Source: Trichocoleus sp. FACHB-40 | Lineage (GTDB): Bacteria > Cyanobacteriota > Cyanobacteriia > Cyanobacteriales > FACHB-T130 | DNA length: 64,000 nucleotides | Assembly: GCF_014695915.1 (NCBI RefSeq) | Contig: NZ_JACJPF010000036.1 | Location: 1-64,000 of the forward strand | Reading direction: 5' to 3' | Shown: positions 35,583 to 44,691 of the stretch, piece by piece | Layout of the letters: every line of letters starts with the position of its first letter | Numbering within the stretch: position 1 is the stretch's first letter | The notes under the pieces: generated by a model | Seen by the model: the letters and a program-made list of their open reading frames with translations, nothing else | Database searches by the model: none | Told to the model about the DNA's origin: nothing | Position numbers and translations under genes: made by a program

Positions 35583-37196
35583 ATGGCTGAACTAAAGCTG
35601 CGCCAACAAATTGAAGGCAAGACCGAAAGCTACATCACAGTAGAAAAAGAGGAATTTACTATTGGGCGGTTGCCAGAATGCGATTTGTACTTACCATACT
35701 TTGAGATTTCTCGCTACCATGCCCGCTTGGTGAAAGCGCCTGATCGGGGGTGGTTGATTGAGGATATGCACAGCACCAACGGTACCCGGTTAAATGAACG
35801 TCTTTTGACCTCCCCTCAAAAAGTCAATCACGGCGATGTTATTCAGCTAGGGCATATTTGCCTAAATGTTATTTTCACCGATCCTCCTCAACCCCAGAAG
35901 CCAGTAACATATCCGCTGGCTGATGAGGCAATGACTATCTTTCGCAGTGCCGAAGAACTGCAACAGCAGTGGATACAGGCTGATGATAATGGCGATCGCT
36001 CCTCAAACCACCAAAAAGCAATCGATCGTCTCAAAGACATGGTGGATATAGCTAAAAGTCTAAATTCTGCTGAATCTATAGAAGCGATTTTTGCTCAGGT
36101 GCAGGAAATCGTTTTTCGCAATTTAAAAAGTATCGAACGTTTGGCACTATTAGTTGATATTAATGATTCGGGCAAACTTGAATTACTTGATGCAGCCGCC
36201 AGAGATATCTCTCAACAGGAAAATATAACAGCCGATGACAGTTGGATTAGCCGCACCATCTGTCAAAAAGTATTTACTGATAAATTAGCTGTAAAAACCG
36301 CTGATGCTCAAAGGGATGAACGCTTTGTAGGCGAACAAAGTATTTTAGCCAAAGGCATTCGTAGTGCCTTAGCTGTTCCTCTCTGGGATGAACATCATGT
36401 GGTAGGCGTTCTTTATGGCGATGCCAATCTTTCTTTTAACCATTATGCTAAAGGCGGAGAAGAAGACCTCAGCTTTTTTTCAGCTTTAGCCAATCTAGTA
36501 GCATCAGCTGTGCAACGTTGGTTATTAACACAGAAACTCAGAAGCGAAGCAAATATTCGCCACAGACTAGAACGCTATCACTCGCCTTCAGTTGTGCAAC
36601 ACATCATGACACAAGGGGCATTAGAAGACGGTCGTCTGGTTCCCTCAGAAGGTGAAATTAGCATTCTCTTTGCTGATATTGTTGGCTTTACTGCCCTTTC
36701 GGAAAAGTTAACTCCCACACAAATTGCCCATTTGCTTAATAACTTCTTCGAGGAAATGTTGCAAGAAATTTTTCATGCTGGAGGGACGTTAGATAAATTT
36801 ATTGGCGATTGCATTATGGCATTTTTTGGCGCTCCCGAACCGCAGCCAGATCATGCCGAGAGAGCTGTAGCCTCCGCCTGGGGAATGCTGGAGCGTTTAG
36901 ATCGTCTCAATGCTTGTCGCTTCTTTCCAGAACCCCTGCAATTGCGGATTGCCATCAATAGCGGTAAAGCCGTAGTTGGAGATGTTGGAAGCTCTCAGAG
37001 GGTAGATTATACCGTGTTAGGAACAACGATTAATCTTGCTTCTCGTATGGAAGGAATTTGTCCGCCTGGTGAATTTGTTATCAGTGAAAAAACCTATTCA
37101 ATGCTGAAGCGAACAAAAGGCTTGTCCGCAATGGGAGAGTTTCGTTTCAAAGGCATTGACCGTCCCATACAAGTTTATCAAACCAAGAGGCATTAA
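35583..37196 (+). CDS. FHA-GAF-adenylate cyclase (class III), copy 2
   Basis: 537 residues from ATG at 35583 behind AAGGAGG; the open frame upstream to 35523 is not native. Same domain order as copy 1: FHA (about 20-95, FTIGRLPECDLYLPYFEISRYHAR, STNGTRLNERLL), GAF (about 145-310), cyclase (about 335-535). Metal Asp in ISILFADIVGFTAL and LDKFIGDCIMAFFG, Lys in LDKFIGD, VDYTVLGTTINLASRMEG: all catalytic positions kept. Differs from copy 1 mainly in the linkers. The pair looks like a tandem duplication. FHA suggests recruitment to phosphorylated partners, and a kinase is directly divergent. Confidence 0.92.
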   Translation: MAELKLRQQIEGKTESYITVEKEEFTIGRLPECDLYLPYFEISRYHARLVKAPDRGWLIEDMHSTNGTRLNERLLTSPQKVNHGDVIQLGHICLNVIFTDPPQPQKPVTYPLADEAMTIFRSAEELQQQWIQADDNGDRSSNHQKAIDRLKDMVDIAKSLNSAESIEAIFAQVQEIVFRNLKSIERLALLVDINDSGKLELLDAAARDISQQENITADDSWISRTICQKVFTDKLAVKTADAQRDERFVGEQSILAKGIRSALAVPLWDEHHVVGVLYGDANLSFNHYAKGGEEDLSFFSALANLVASAVQRWLLTQKLRSEANIRHRLERYHSPSVVQHIMTQGALEDGRLVPSEGEISILFADIVGFTALSEKLTPTQIAHLLNNFFEEMLQEIFHAGGTLDKFIGDCIMAFFGAPEPQPDHAERAVASAWGMLERLDRLNACRFFPEPLQLRIAINSGKAVVGDVGSSQRVDYTVLGTTINLASRMEGICPPGEFVISEKTYSMLKRTKGLSAMGEFRFKGIDRPIQVYQTKRH

Positions 37197-37501
37197 TCGG
37201 GGCTATTGAGCTGATTTTTTGGCGGTACCAAGTAATTAAAAATTAAAAATTGTAAAACTCAATTGTTACTTTTACCTTTGGGTGCTTATAGCTATCTGTA
37301 AATTAAATGTATGACAGCTTAATGAATGCGATCGCGATCTTTGGATGCGGCACGCAGCCACATTCTTCGCGCCGAGGCACTATACATTATCCTCTATTTC
37401 TGTTCCACTAAAAAAAAAAATTTTTCTATCCAAAAATATACTTCAATGAGATACACATCCATTTTTGGGATCGGGAAATAACGTTTTCTTGAGGTATTAG
37501 A
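37197..37501. other. Non-coding gap with A/T-rich repeats
   Basis: Nothing gene-like. It contains the 7-base AATTAAAA-type tract around 37238-37252, an A-run meeting a T-run (37411-37428) and a HIP1 octamer. The carbonic anhydrase promoter must lie here, but I cannot assign it. Confidence 0.5.
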
Positions 37502-38242
37502 ATGAGTCGAATTGATGGGTTTGTGGGACGGCGCGATTTATTGAAACTCGTAGGCGCGGGAGGAGCTGGTCTTGCTGCTACTGCTGCTGGCGGTGTCCTC
37601 TGGACTGCACAGGAAGCGATTTCTCCACAAGCTGCTGCTGCTGAATATCAAAGCAATCCTAAACCAGTTAGTCCTGACGAAGCTTTGAAAAGATTGGTGG
37701 AGGGGAACAAACGGTTTGTGCAGGAAAGGCGTCAAAACCCCAACCAATCAATAGCACGTTTGCAATTAGTTGCTAAAGGCCAGTACCCGTTTGCAGCCAT
37801 GCTTAGCTGTGCTGATTCACGAGTTCCTTCAGAAATTGTGTTTGATCAAGGGCTTGGGGATTTGTTTGTTGTTCGCCTAGCTGGAAATGTCGTAAGTCCT
37901 ACATCTTTAGGTAGCCTAGAATTCGCTACAGCGGTATTAGGCGCTCAGCTGATCGTGGTAATGGGACATGAAAGATGCGGTGCAGTAGCGGCGGCGGTCA
38001 AAGGCGATCCACTCCCTGGTAGAATTGGCACTTTTGTTGAGGACATCAAACCAGCCTTAGCAAAGGTAAAAGGCAAATCGGGCGATCCAGTTGAGAATGC
38101 AGTCGTAGCCAATGTTCAATATCAAGTTGAATTGTTGCAGGAAACTTCTGTGATGCTGGCTCAACTGATCCAAGAAGGCAAACTAAAAATTGTCGGCTGT
38201 CGTTACGATCTAGATGCTGGAGAAATAACTATTGTTACTTAA
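37502..38242 (+). CDS. Exported beta-class carbonic anhydrase
   Basis: Converts CO2 and bicarbonate. 246 residues. The N-terminus FVGRRDLLKLVGAGGAGLAATAAGGVLW, with twin Arg and a hydrophobic core, is a Tat-type signal, so it acts outside the cytoplasm (periplasm or lumen) and the mature protein should begin near residue 45. Zinc ligands are Cys103 (SCADSR, with the Asp105/Arg107 dyad), His156 and Cys159 (GHERCG). The VVRLAGNVVSPTSLGSLEFA segment is typical. Extracytoplasmic beta-CAs are known in cyanobacteria (EcaB). Two hairpins follow (38263-38285, 38303-38330). Confidence 0.93.
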   Translation: MSRIDGFVGRRDLLKLVGAGGAGLAATAAGGVLWTAQEAISPQAAAAEYQSNPKPVSPDEALKRLVEGNKRFVQERRQNPNQSIARLQLVAKGQYPFAAMLSCADSRVPSEIVFDQGLGDLFVVRLAGNVVSPTSLGSLEFATAVLGAQLIVVMGHERCGAVAAAVKGDPLPGRIGTFVEDIKPALAKVKGKSGDPVENAVVANVQYQVELLQETSVMLAQLIQEGKLKIVGCRYDLDAGEITIVT

Positions 38243-38262
38243 TAAACTTTTCTAGATGCGTA

Positions 38263-38330
38263 GGGTGCGTAAGCGTAACGCACCCGTCTCCCCAGTTAGA
38301 GCGTAGGTTGGTACTAATCGCCCAACCTAC
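38263..38330. repeat. Two dispersed hairpin repeats downstream of the carbonic anhydrase
   Basis: GGGTGCGT-AAGCGTA-ACGCACCC (38263-38285) and GTAGGTTGG...CCAACCTAC (38303-38311, 38322-38330, 10-nt loop). Both types of hairpin are familiar from intergenic DNA of many filamentous cyanobacteria. They may also end transcription. Confidence 0.6.
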
Positions 38331-38423
38331 CATTTCAAGCATTTATTAGGTTTTGCTTAGTCGCACGGGCCCAACCTAAAAATATTTTTAACTAAAATTA
38401 TAAATGTAAGCCAGGGAATAAAA

Positions 38424-39131
38424 ATGAAAAAAATAGCAATTGTCACAGGTGCCAATCGGGGACTCGGTTTTGAAACTTGCCGACAACTGGCTTCAAAAGA
38501 TATCCAAGTTGTTCTTACCAGTCGTGACGAAACTAATGGCAAAGCAGCGGTTGAAAAGCTGCAAGCTGAGGGATTGGATGTTGTTTATCATCCGCTTGAT
38601 GTCACTAATGCAGAAAGTATCGAGCATTTGGCGCAGTTTATTCGCAATCAGTTTGGGAGACTGGATATTTTGGTAAACAATGCGGGAATAGCTAGAGATT
38701 TTACGGATGCAGAAAATAGCATATTTAATACCAAAATTAATACTTTACAGGAAACAATCGAGACAAATTTATACGGGCCATTGCTGCTTTCTCAGGCTTT
38801 AATTCCCCTGATGAAAAAGCATAATTATGGACGAGTTGTTAATGTATCATCGGGTGCGGGACAATTGTCGGAGATGAACACAGGATACCCTGCATATCGA
38901 ATTTCCAAAACTGCCCTGAATGCACTAACGCGGCTTTTTGCCAATGAGTTGAAAGACACAAATATTTTAGTAAATGCCGTGTGTCCAGGCTGGGTGAAAA
39001 CTGATATGGGCGGCTCGAATGCTCCGAGAACTTTAGAGCAAGGCGTTGATACAATTGTCTGGCTGGCTACGTTACCTGATGATGGTGCGACAAGTGGTTT
39101 TTGGCGCGATCGCCAACCCATACCTTGGTAA
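38424..39131 (+). CDS. Short-chain dehydrogenase/reductase (carbonyl reductase-like)
   Basis: 235 residues of Rossmann fold. TGANRGLGFETCRQL is the NAD(P)-binding glycine motif, with a following SRDE that fits NADPH preference. DILVNNAGIA, VNVSSGAG and the catalytic Tyr/Lys motif YPAYRISKTALNAL are present, and PGWVKTDMGG is the family's C-terminal segment. It resembles plant and animal carbonyl reductases. Substrate unknown. Ferredoxin-MBL gene starts 59 bases downstream on the same strand, so an operon is possible. Confidence 0.9.
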   Translation: MKKIAIVTGANRGLGFETCRQLASKDIQVVLTSRDETNGKAAVEKLQAEGLDVVYHPLDVTNAESIEHLAQFIRNQFGRLDILVNNAGIARDFTDAENSIFNTKINTLQETIETNLYGPLLLSQALIPLMKKHNYGRVVNVSSGAGQLSEMNTGYPAYRISKTALNALTRLFANELKDTNILVNAVCPGWVKTDMGGSNAPRTLEQGVDTIVWLATLPDDGATSGFWRDRQPIPW

Positions 39132-39190
39132 GCTCAGTAGCACAATAGAAGTGATAGGCTTCTTGCCTGTCATCACCGTTAGGTATAATT

Positions 39191-40063
39191 ATGGCTCATT
39201 TAACTCAAAGCCGTCCCCAAAATGTGAACGGCGATTTTTACGTCGATAGCACTTGTATTGATTGCGATACGTGCCGCTGGATGGTTCCAGAAGTATTTTC
39301 TCGCATTGATGAGCAGTCAGCGGTTTATCATCAGCCAGAAAATGAGGCAGAAAGATTGCGTAGTCTCCAAGCTCTCCTCGCTTGTCCTACCGCTTCCATT
39401 GGTACAATCGAGAAGCCAAAGGATATCAAAGAAGCGCAGCAGAGTTTTCCAATTTTAGTTGCAGAAAATGTCTACCATTGCGGCTATCATTCGGAAGATT
39501 CCTATGGTGCGGCAAGTTACTTGATTGTGCTGCCAGAAGGTAATGTTTTGGTTGATTCTCCCCGGTTTACGCCACCTTTAGTTAAGCGGTTAAAGGAGAT
39601 GGGGGGAATTCGTTATATGTACCTGACCCACAGAGATGATGTGGCGGATCATAAAAAGTATAGAGAGCATTTTGGGTGTCAGCGCATTCTCCACACCGAC
39701 GATATCACTTCTGGTACTCGTGATATGGAAATTCAGCTAACTGGTACTGAGCCTTATCAGCTGACACCGGATCTATTGATTATCCCAGTTCCCGGTCACA
39801 GCAAAGGTCACACAGTTTTGCTGTACAAGAATTTATTCTTGTACACCGGAGATCATCTCGCTTGGTCTTCCCGACTCAATCAGCTGATTGCTTTCCGGGA
39901 TGTGTGTTGGTACTCTTGGCAAGAACAGATTAAATCCATGCGAAAACTGGCGAACTACTCCTTCGAGTGGGTCTTACCTGGTCATGGACGCAGATATCAT
40001 GCGGACGCAAAGACAATGCACCAGCAGATGCAGCAGTGTATCGCTTGGATGGAAGCAAATTGA
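39191..40063 (+). CDS. Ferredoxin-like domain fused to a metallo-beta-lactamase fold
   Basis: 290 residues. The N-terminal 70 residues hold a ferredoxin-type site: Cys22, Cys25, Cys28 (CIDCDTC) and Cys65 (ACPTASIG), enough for one iron-sulfur cluster. From about 85 to 285 is an MBL-fold domain: THRDDVADH in place of the usual THxHxDH, then VPGHSKGHTVLLYKNLFLYTGDH and WVLPGHGRR. The first metal motif is altered (HRDDVADH has the spacing for two His and an Asp), so the metal site may be mononuclear. The fusion suggests a redox link to a hydrolase. Cyanobacterial and plant homologues exist; function is not known to me. Confidence 0.85.
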   Translation: MAHLTQSRPQNVNGDFYVDSTCIDCDTCRWMVPEVFSRIDEQSAVYHQPENEAERLRSLQALLACPTASIGTIEKPKDIKEAQQSFPILVAENVYHCGYHSEDSYGAASYLIVLPEGNVLVDSPRFTPPLVKRLKEMGGIRYMYLTHRDDVADHKKYREHFGCQRILHTDDITSGTRDMEIQLTGTEPYQLTPDLLIIPVPGHSKGHTVLLYKNLFLYTGDHLAWSSRLNQLIAFRDVCWYSWQEQIKSMRKLANYSFEWVLPGHGRRYHADAKTMHQQMQQCIAWMEAN

Positions 40064-40092
40064 AAGTTTTGATTTAACTACCAATTACCAAA

Positions 40093-41781
40093 TTACGTGG
40101 CTATAAGTTGAGAGGGTGTCACGCGCCATAACTGCTCTAACCGATTTGCTGGCATAGTCAAATATAAAATATCACCAGCACCGAGTCCAGTTTCCAAAAC
40201 ATTCCAGCCGTGGATGGTTTGGCAGTTGGTTTCGATGTACAAAGGCACGAAATCTGCATCCATTGCGGACTCTTTAACGCGCTTACCACAAAAGGGATGT
40301 CCGGGTGTAATCATCGTGGCTAAGGCAACCCAAAGACTATCGCCAGTCATGCCATTGCCTAAAACTCGCCCTCCCAAAGCCGCCGCCGCGAAGGAAGGCG
40401 CTGCTAATTCTGTCGGACTCAGCACAGCCTCAAATTCAAATACTTGTTGCGCTTGGGAAGCAAACTGCGGGTCTTGAGTACGCACGACAACTTGCAACTT
40501 GGGAGCAATGCCTTTGGCGCTTAAGGCAATTTCTAAATTTGCCATGTCGTCGCTGGTGACGGCTAAGAGGGCATTTGCTTTGTGGATATTGGCAGCAGCC
40601 AGGGTGGCAGATAAGCTGGCATCTCCATGAACTACTGGTACTCCCAAGGCCCGGACGGTGTTGAGAAATCGATTGTCGGAGTCGCGTTCGATTACGACAA
40701 CCTCATGTCCGTGGGTATGGAGTTGCTGGGCTATTTTTACACCAATGCCGCCGAGTCCGCAGATGATGTAATGATTTTTCTGGGGAACTCGTGCGGCATC
40801 CCAAAATTGTTTGAAACGGCTTCCTAAAACAAAATCGTTGAGAAGGGCATAGCAAATCCCAATTACACCAGCGCCCACTAGCATCATTATGGCTGTGAAG
40901 ACTTTTATGCTGTCGGGAGCATTTTCTGCTACTTTCTCTTGTCCACCTGCGCCAGTAATCATACCGACGGAGAAATAAAGGGAATCAACAACAGAATGGT
41001 GTCGCTCGAAACAGATGAAGGTAAGGGTGGCGATGAAAATTGTGATTAGTAGGACGAGAGTCATCATTAAAACTGGCTGAGCGTGTTGCTGAAACTGTCG
41101 CAGGTTGGTAAAGACTTTGAGCAGTTTTGGCAGCGCCAGTTTGCGTTCTCTAGCGACGTTGGGCTGGGTGCCAACGATTAAGCGATCGCCTACTTCTAAT
41201 TCTTGCCCATACACTACCGCAGAAACCAGATCCATCTGACTATTTACTGGCAAATAGTAGATTAGCATCCGGGCGCGATCCTCCCATAAATCGCTCAATC
41301 GGCGACCTAGCCAAGGGTGATTTTCATGAATATACTCTTCGTGGATTGGCCAAGTTTGGTTAAACAGCCGTAACTGTCCAATCGCTAGATTTCCCAAGGC
41401 GGCAAAGGCAAAGACGGGTGCAGCAAGGGCCGCAACGCTCATGGTGACGTGTTCGGGGAGCGTATGGTCTAAGCGATCGCCCAAGCTAGTATTAAACAAT
41501 CTATTGATAATCCGAATCCGAGGATTGAGAATTCTGGCTTGGGTGAGAATTGCTAAATTCAGCGCCTCGTCTTCCCCAGATAGCACTAATGTATGTGCTT
41601 TTTGAATCCCGGCTGCTTTTAAAGTAGAAGCTGCTCGTAATTCTCCAATTACGACATCATATTCTTCACCAGGTACAGGCGCGGCATTGATGCCCACGAC
41701 GCTTGCACCTTGCTGTCTTAGTAAACAAAATATTTTATACCCAGTAGAACCCAAGCCACAGACGATGATTTGAGGTTTCAT
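40093..41781 (-). CDS. RCK/TrkA-domain potassium channel-like membrane protein
   Basis: 562 residues from ATG at 41781. Order: N-terminal NAD-binding RCK fold (VCGLGSTGYKIFCLLRQQGASVVGIN, about 5-120), a TrkA-C-like part (about 155-210), two membrane segments with a pore loop between (about 240-320), then a second RCK NAD-binding domain (ICGLGGIGVKIAQQLHTHGHEVVVIERD) and a C-terminal TrkA-C domain. Such proteins gate K+ flow by nucleotide binding. The pore sequence SVGMITGAGGQEKVAENAPDS lacks the canonical TxGYGD filter, so ion selectivity is open. Start is ATG; a TTG one codon earlier is ignored. Alone on its strand. Confidence 0.88.
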   Translation of the reverse strand: MKPQIIVCGLGSTGYKIFCLLRQQGASVVGINAAPVPGEEYDVVIGELRAASTLKAAGIQKAHTLVLSGEDEALNLAILTQARILNPRIRIINRLFNTSLGDRLDHTLPEHVTMSVAALAAPVFAFAALGNLAIGQLRLFNQTWPIHEEYIHENHPWLGRRLSDLWEDRARMLIYYLPVNSQMDLVSAVVYGQELEVGDRLIVGTQPNVARERKLALPKLLKVFTNLRQFQQHAQPVLMMTLVLLITIFIATLTFICFERHHSVVDSLYFSVGMITGAGGQEKVAENAPDSIKVFTAIMMLVGAGVIGICYALLNDFVLGSRFKQFWDAARVPQKNHYIICGLGGIGVKIAQQLHTHGHEVVVIERDSDNRFLNTVRALGVPVVHGDASLSATLAAANIHKANALLAVTSDDMANLEIALSAKGIAPKLQVVVRTQDPQFASQAQQVFEFEAVLSPTELAAPSFAAAALGGRVLGNGMTGDSLWVALATMITPGHPFCGKRVKESAMDADFVPLYIETNCQTIHGWNVLETGLGAGDILYLTMPANRLEQLWRVTPSQLIAT

Positions 41782-41962
41782 CAACCAGATCGCTGCCTTC
41801 TAATCGTGCAACTGCATATTGTGACTTACTACTGCTGTTGAGGACTGTAGCTGAATACACCGCCTTATAGAAGTTTTGAGTTAAGTAAAGCGCGATCGCG
41901 TATTTAAAGCTTTTCTTCGGTTGCTTAAACTGGATATAACCCTGAAAGCGAGGTAGTTGCAG

Positions 41963-42553
41963 ATGATTGCAAATCCAAGTTATAACCACATCTCCCCAGA
42001 GGAATATCTAGAAGCAGAAGAACTTAGCCCTATCAAGCATGAGTACAGAAATGGGCAAGTTTATGCAATGGCAGGCGCAAGCAATGTCCATGTAATTATT
42101 GCCGGAAACTTGTTTGCGATGCTCAGAAATCATGTGCGCGGGAGGGGATGCCAAACTTACATAGCAGACACCAAGGCTCATATTGAGTCAATTGATACTT
42201 ATTATTATCCTGATGTGATGGTGAGTTGCGATCGCCGGGATAGGGAATTTAATAACTTTTTGCGTTATCCTTGCTTAATTGTCGAGGTGCTATCTTCCAC
42301 GACAGAAGCATTTGACCGAGGCGATAAATTTAGTGATTACCGGCAAATGGAGTCGCTTCAGGAATATGTGCTGATTAGTCAAACTCGGATGCGGGTGGAA
42401 TGCTTTCGCCGCAATGCAGAGGGTTTGTGGGTGCTTTATCCCTATGACGAAGGCGCAGAGGTTCATTTGGCAAGTGTAGATTTTCGGTGCGCGATCGCAG
42501 ATATATACGAAGATGTAACTTTCCCCTCCTCGCAGCCAGAGGCTTCAAAATAG
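41963..42553 (+). CDS. Uma2 family (DUF820) putative endonuclease
   Basis: 196 residues from ATG at 41963. ISPEEYLEAEELSPIKHEYRNGQVYAMAGAS, then NLFAMLRNHVRGRGCQTYIADTKAHIE, YYPDVMVSCDRRD, PCLIVEVLSSTTEAFDRGDKFSDYRQMESLQEYVLISQ: a full-length Uma2 with the restriction-endonuclease-like core (PDVM...EVLS, K at the end of the motif). The family is greatly expanded in cyanobacteria and its physiological role is unknown. A remnant of another member is at 8525-8674. Followed closely by the DUF393 gene (37 bases). Confidence 0.93.
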   Translation: MIANPSYNHISPEEYLEAEELSPIKHEYRNGQVYAMAGASNVHVIIAGNLFAMLRNHVRGRGCQTYIADTKAHIESIDTYYYPDVMVSCDRRDREFNNFLRYPCLIVEVLSSTTEAFDRGDKFSDYRQMESLQEYVLISQTRMRVECFRRNAEGLWVLYPYDEGAEVHLASVDFRCAIADIYEDVTFPSSQPEASK

Positions 42554-42590
42554 AAATATACTGCTAATCCTAAAAAAGAAAGCGATCGCA

Positions 42591-42998
42591 ATGACTTACA
42601 ACGTAATCTATGACGGCAATTGCAATCTCTGCGTTACTCTGGTGCAATTTCTGGAAAACTTAGACAAGGGACAGTTGTTTCAATACATCCCGATGCAAGA
42701 CAAAGAGGCTTTGAGTCACTTTGGAATTACACCCCAAGACTGCGAAATGGGGATGATTTTGATTGATGGTGAGCAAAGTGAGAGACGATGGCAGGGAAGC
42801 GATGCAGCTGAAGAGATTGGGCGTTTGTTACCGATGGGTAGCGCGTTCGTGGATGCTTATCGCGCTTTACCTGGGGTGAAATGGATGGGCGATCGCACTT
42901 ACGAACAAATGCGCGACAACCGTTACACTATCTTTGGTAAGCGTGCTTCTACCTATCACTCTTCTTATCCGGCTGCTTGTACGGGTAGTTGCTCTTAA
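42591..42998 (+). CDS. DCC1-like thiol-disulfide oxidoreductase family protein (DUF393)
   Basis: 135 residues. The N-terminal YDGNCNLCVTLVQFLENLDKG carries the DxxCxxC signature of the family, in a thioredoxin-like fold. FQYIPMQDKEAL, GITPQDCEMGMILIDGEQSERRWQGSDAAEEIGRLLPM and a C-terminal YTIFGKRASTYHSSYPAACTGSC are typical. The two N-terminal Cys suggest a redox or zinc role; substrate unknown. Overlaps the next minus-strand gene by 4 bases at the stop. Confidence 0.88.
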   Translation: MTYNVIYDGNCNLCVTLVQFLENLDKGQLFQYIPMQDKEALSHFGITPQDCEMGMILIDGEQSERRWQGSDAAEEIGRLLPMGSAFVDAYRALPGVKWMGDRTYEQMRDNRYTIFGKRASTYHSSYPAACTGSCS

Positions 42999-43426
42999 TC
43001 TGTCTCGCCGCCGTTGAACAATTCAAATATCTGTCGGCAAAAGTGTTTTAGCTTTTCTCCCACCTCAGCTGCTGGCTGGGTTTCCCCGACAAACTGCCAC
43101 TCCTCAACGGTGGAAAGTCGCCACTGTTTGCCTTTATGGTCAAATCCCGCCGCTTCTACGCCGATGACCCGGCGATCTCCGGTTAGGGGATCTTCGTAAA
43201 AACGAATCTGCACTAGAATGCTGCGACTTTGAAATAATCGACTTCTACCTGGAAAATGAAAGCCGATATCGATGGAATCCGGATCTACTAATTCTCTAGT
43301 ATCCGGATCATTTGCCCACGGTTTTAAGTCTGCCTTAGCATCAGGAAACTCAGACTTATACAGATTGACAACAGCAGCAATCTTACTAGCGACTTGTATA
43401 TTTGTGGCTTGTTCAGCTGCGTTCAC
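42995..43426 (-). CDS. Conserved cyanobacterial protein of unknown function
   Basis: 143 residues. N-terminal helix AAEQATNIQVASKIAAVVNLYKSEFPDAKADLKPWANDPDTRELVDPDSIDIGFHFPG, then a beta-rich central part (SILVQIRFYEDPLTGDRRVIGVEAAGFDHKGKQWRLSTVEEWQFVG) and a C-terminal helix. No cofactor motif, signal or membrane segment. Family not recognised by name. Its stop overlaps the DUF393 stop (convergent). Confidence 0.75.
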   Translation of the reverse strand: MNAAEQATNIQVASKIAAVVNLYKSEFPDAKADLKPWANDPDTRELVDPDSIDIGFHFPGRSRLFQSRSILVQIRFYEDPLTGDRRVIGVEAAGFDHKGKQWRLSTVEEWQFVGETQPAAEVGEKLKHFCRQIFELFNGGETD

Positions 43427-43704
43427 TTAGTTCTCTGTGTTGTTTTGGGGTTTTAATATATCAGGATGTTCCTTCGGAAGCAACCTTTGGTGCATCCTTC
43501 TTTAAGTTTAATTATTAAATCGATGCAAAATGGTAACTTGTTATACTATGCGATTTCCCCCTCTGGATGTATACTTAGATAATGGAAATATGTGCATTTT
43601 TTCGAAAAACAAATAGATTTTTATTATTAAGAAATAGGGTATAAATAAATATTACCACGATACTAAACAAAGGAGAGAAAAAAATCGCATATTTTGGATA
43701 ATAT

Positions 43705-44649
43705 GTGAACTTTATAATTTTAAATAAAATCCTTGCATCGATTCGACTTGCCTGTAGATCGCGTTGGGCGGTAAGCTCTTTCCAACCGGAAAATGTGCAG
43801 GCAAAGATAGTGTCAACGAACGAGCAATTAATTAAAGTAGGTTCGCTGGAGTGGTTTTATCGGGAAGAGAATCCGCTTGGGAGGACGGATAGACTGCCAG
43901 TGGTGCTGCTGCACGGGTTGCCGTCGCAGAGTTACAGTTGGAGTGGGGTAATGCCCGCTTTAGCAGAGAAAGGATATAGAGCGATCGCGCCCGACTGGAT
44001 TGGTTTTGGCTTCTCGGCAAAACCCGACAAGCGAGACTTTGCCTATACACCCGATGCTTTTATTAACGCCCTAGAAGAATTTATCAAAAATCTGGAAATT
44101 GAGCAATTTTCCCTGGTAGTCCAGGGATTTTTGGGTTCTGTCGGTCTACAGTATGCCTTGCGTCATCCAGAGCAAATCGAACGCTTGGCAATCCTCAACG
44201 CGCCAGTATCAACCACCGCCAAGTTACCCTGGAAAATCCAACAACTAGGTTTGCCTTTGGTCGGTGATATGATGACCCAAGACCCCCTCTTAGTGGACAG
44301 AACCCTAGAAGGTGGAAGCGGTTACAGGATAGAAGACAAAGATTTAGACATTTACCGCCGTCCCTTCCTCAAAAGTTCTGATGCGGGGCGGAGCCTTCTT
44401 TACACCGTGCGGAATCTCCAGCTAAAGGAGTCAATGGCAGAAATTGAATCCGGCTTTGGTAGCTGGACGCAGCCTACTCTGATAGCCTGGGGAACGGCAG
44501 ATCCTTGGCTACCCTTGAGCCAAGCGCAAAGCTTCGCCAGTTCCATTCAGGATGCCAAACTGACGAAAATGGAAGAAGTGGGGCATTATCCGCAAGAGCA
44601 TTGGTCAGTAAAGGTAAGTGATGCACTTTTAAGCTTTCTTCGCCGCTAA
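43705..44649 (+). CDS. Alpha/beta hydrolase fold protein, nucleophile apparently missing
   Basis: 314 residues from GTG at 43705; the first 35 residues are poorly conserved-looking, so the real start may be later. The oxyanion region LLHGLPSQSYSW, DWIGFGFSAKP and the later acid and His (AWGTADPWLP, EEVGHYPQEHW) match the haloalkane dehalogenase/epoxide hydrolase branch. At the nucleophile elbow, VVQGFLGSVG (138-147) has Gly141 where Asp or Ser is expected. It may not be a hydrolase at all. It lies 42 bases before psbQ and may be cotranscribed. Confidence 0.85.
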   Translation: MNFIILNKILASIRLACRSRWAVSSFQPENVQAKIVSTNEQLIKVGSLEWFYREENPLGRTDRLPVVLLHGLPSQSYSWSGVMPALAEKGYRAIAPDWIGFGFSAKPDKRDFAYTPDAFINALEEFIKNLEIEQFSLVVQGFLGSVGLQYALRHPEQIERLAILNAPVSTTAKLPWKIQQLGLPLVGDMMTQDPLLVDRTLEGGSGYRIEDKDLDIYRRPFLKSSDAGRSLLYTVRNLQLKESMAEIESGFGSWTQPTLIAWGTADPWLPLSQAQSFASSIQDAKLTKMEEVGHYPQEHWSVKVSDALLSFLRR

Positions 44650-44691
44650 TATTTTTAAGGACGCTTAATTGAGAGGTTGATTGCAAAAAGA

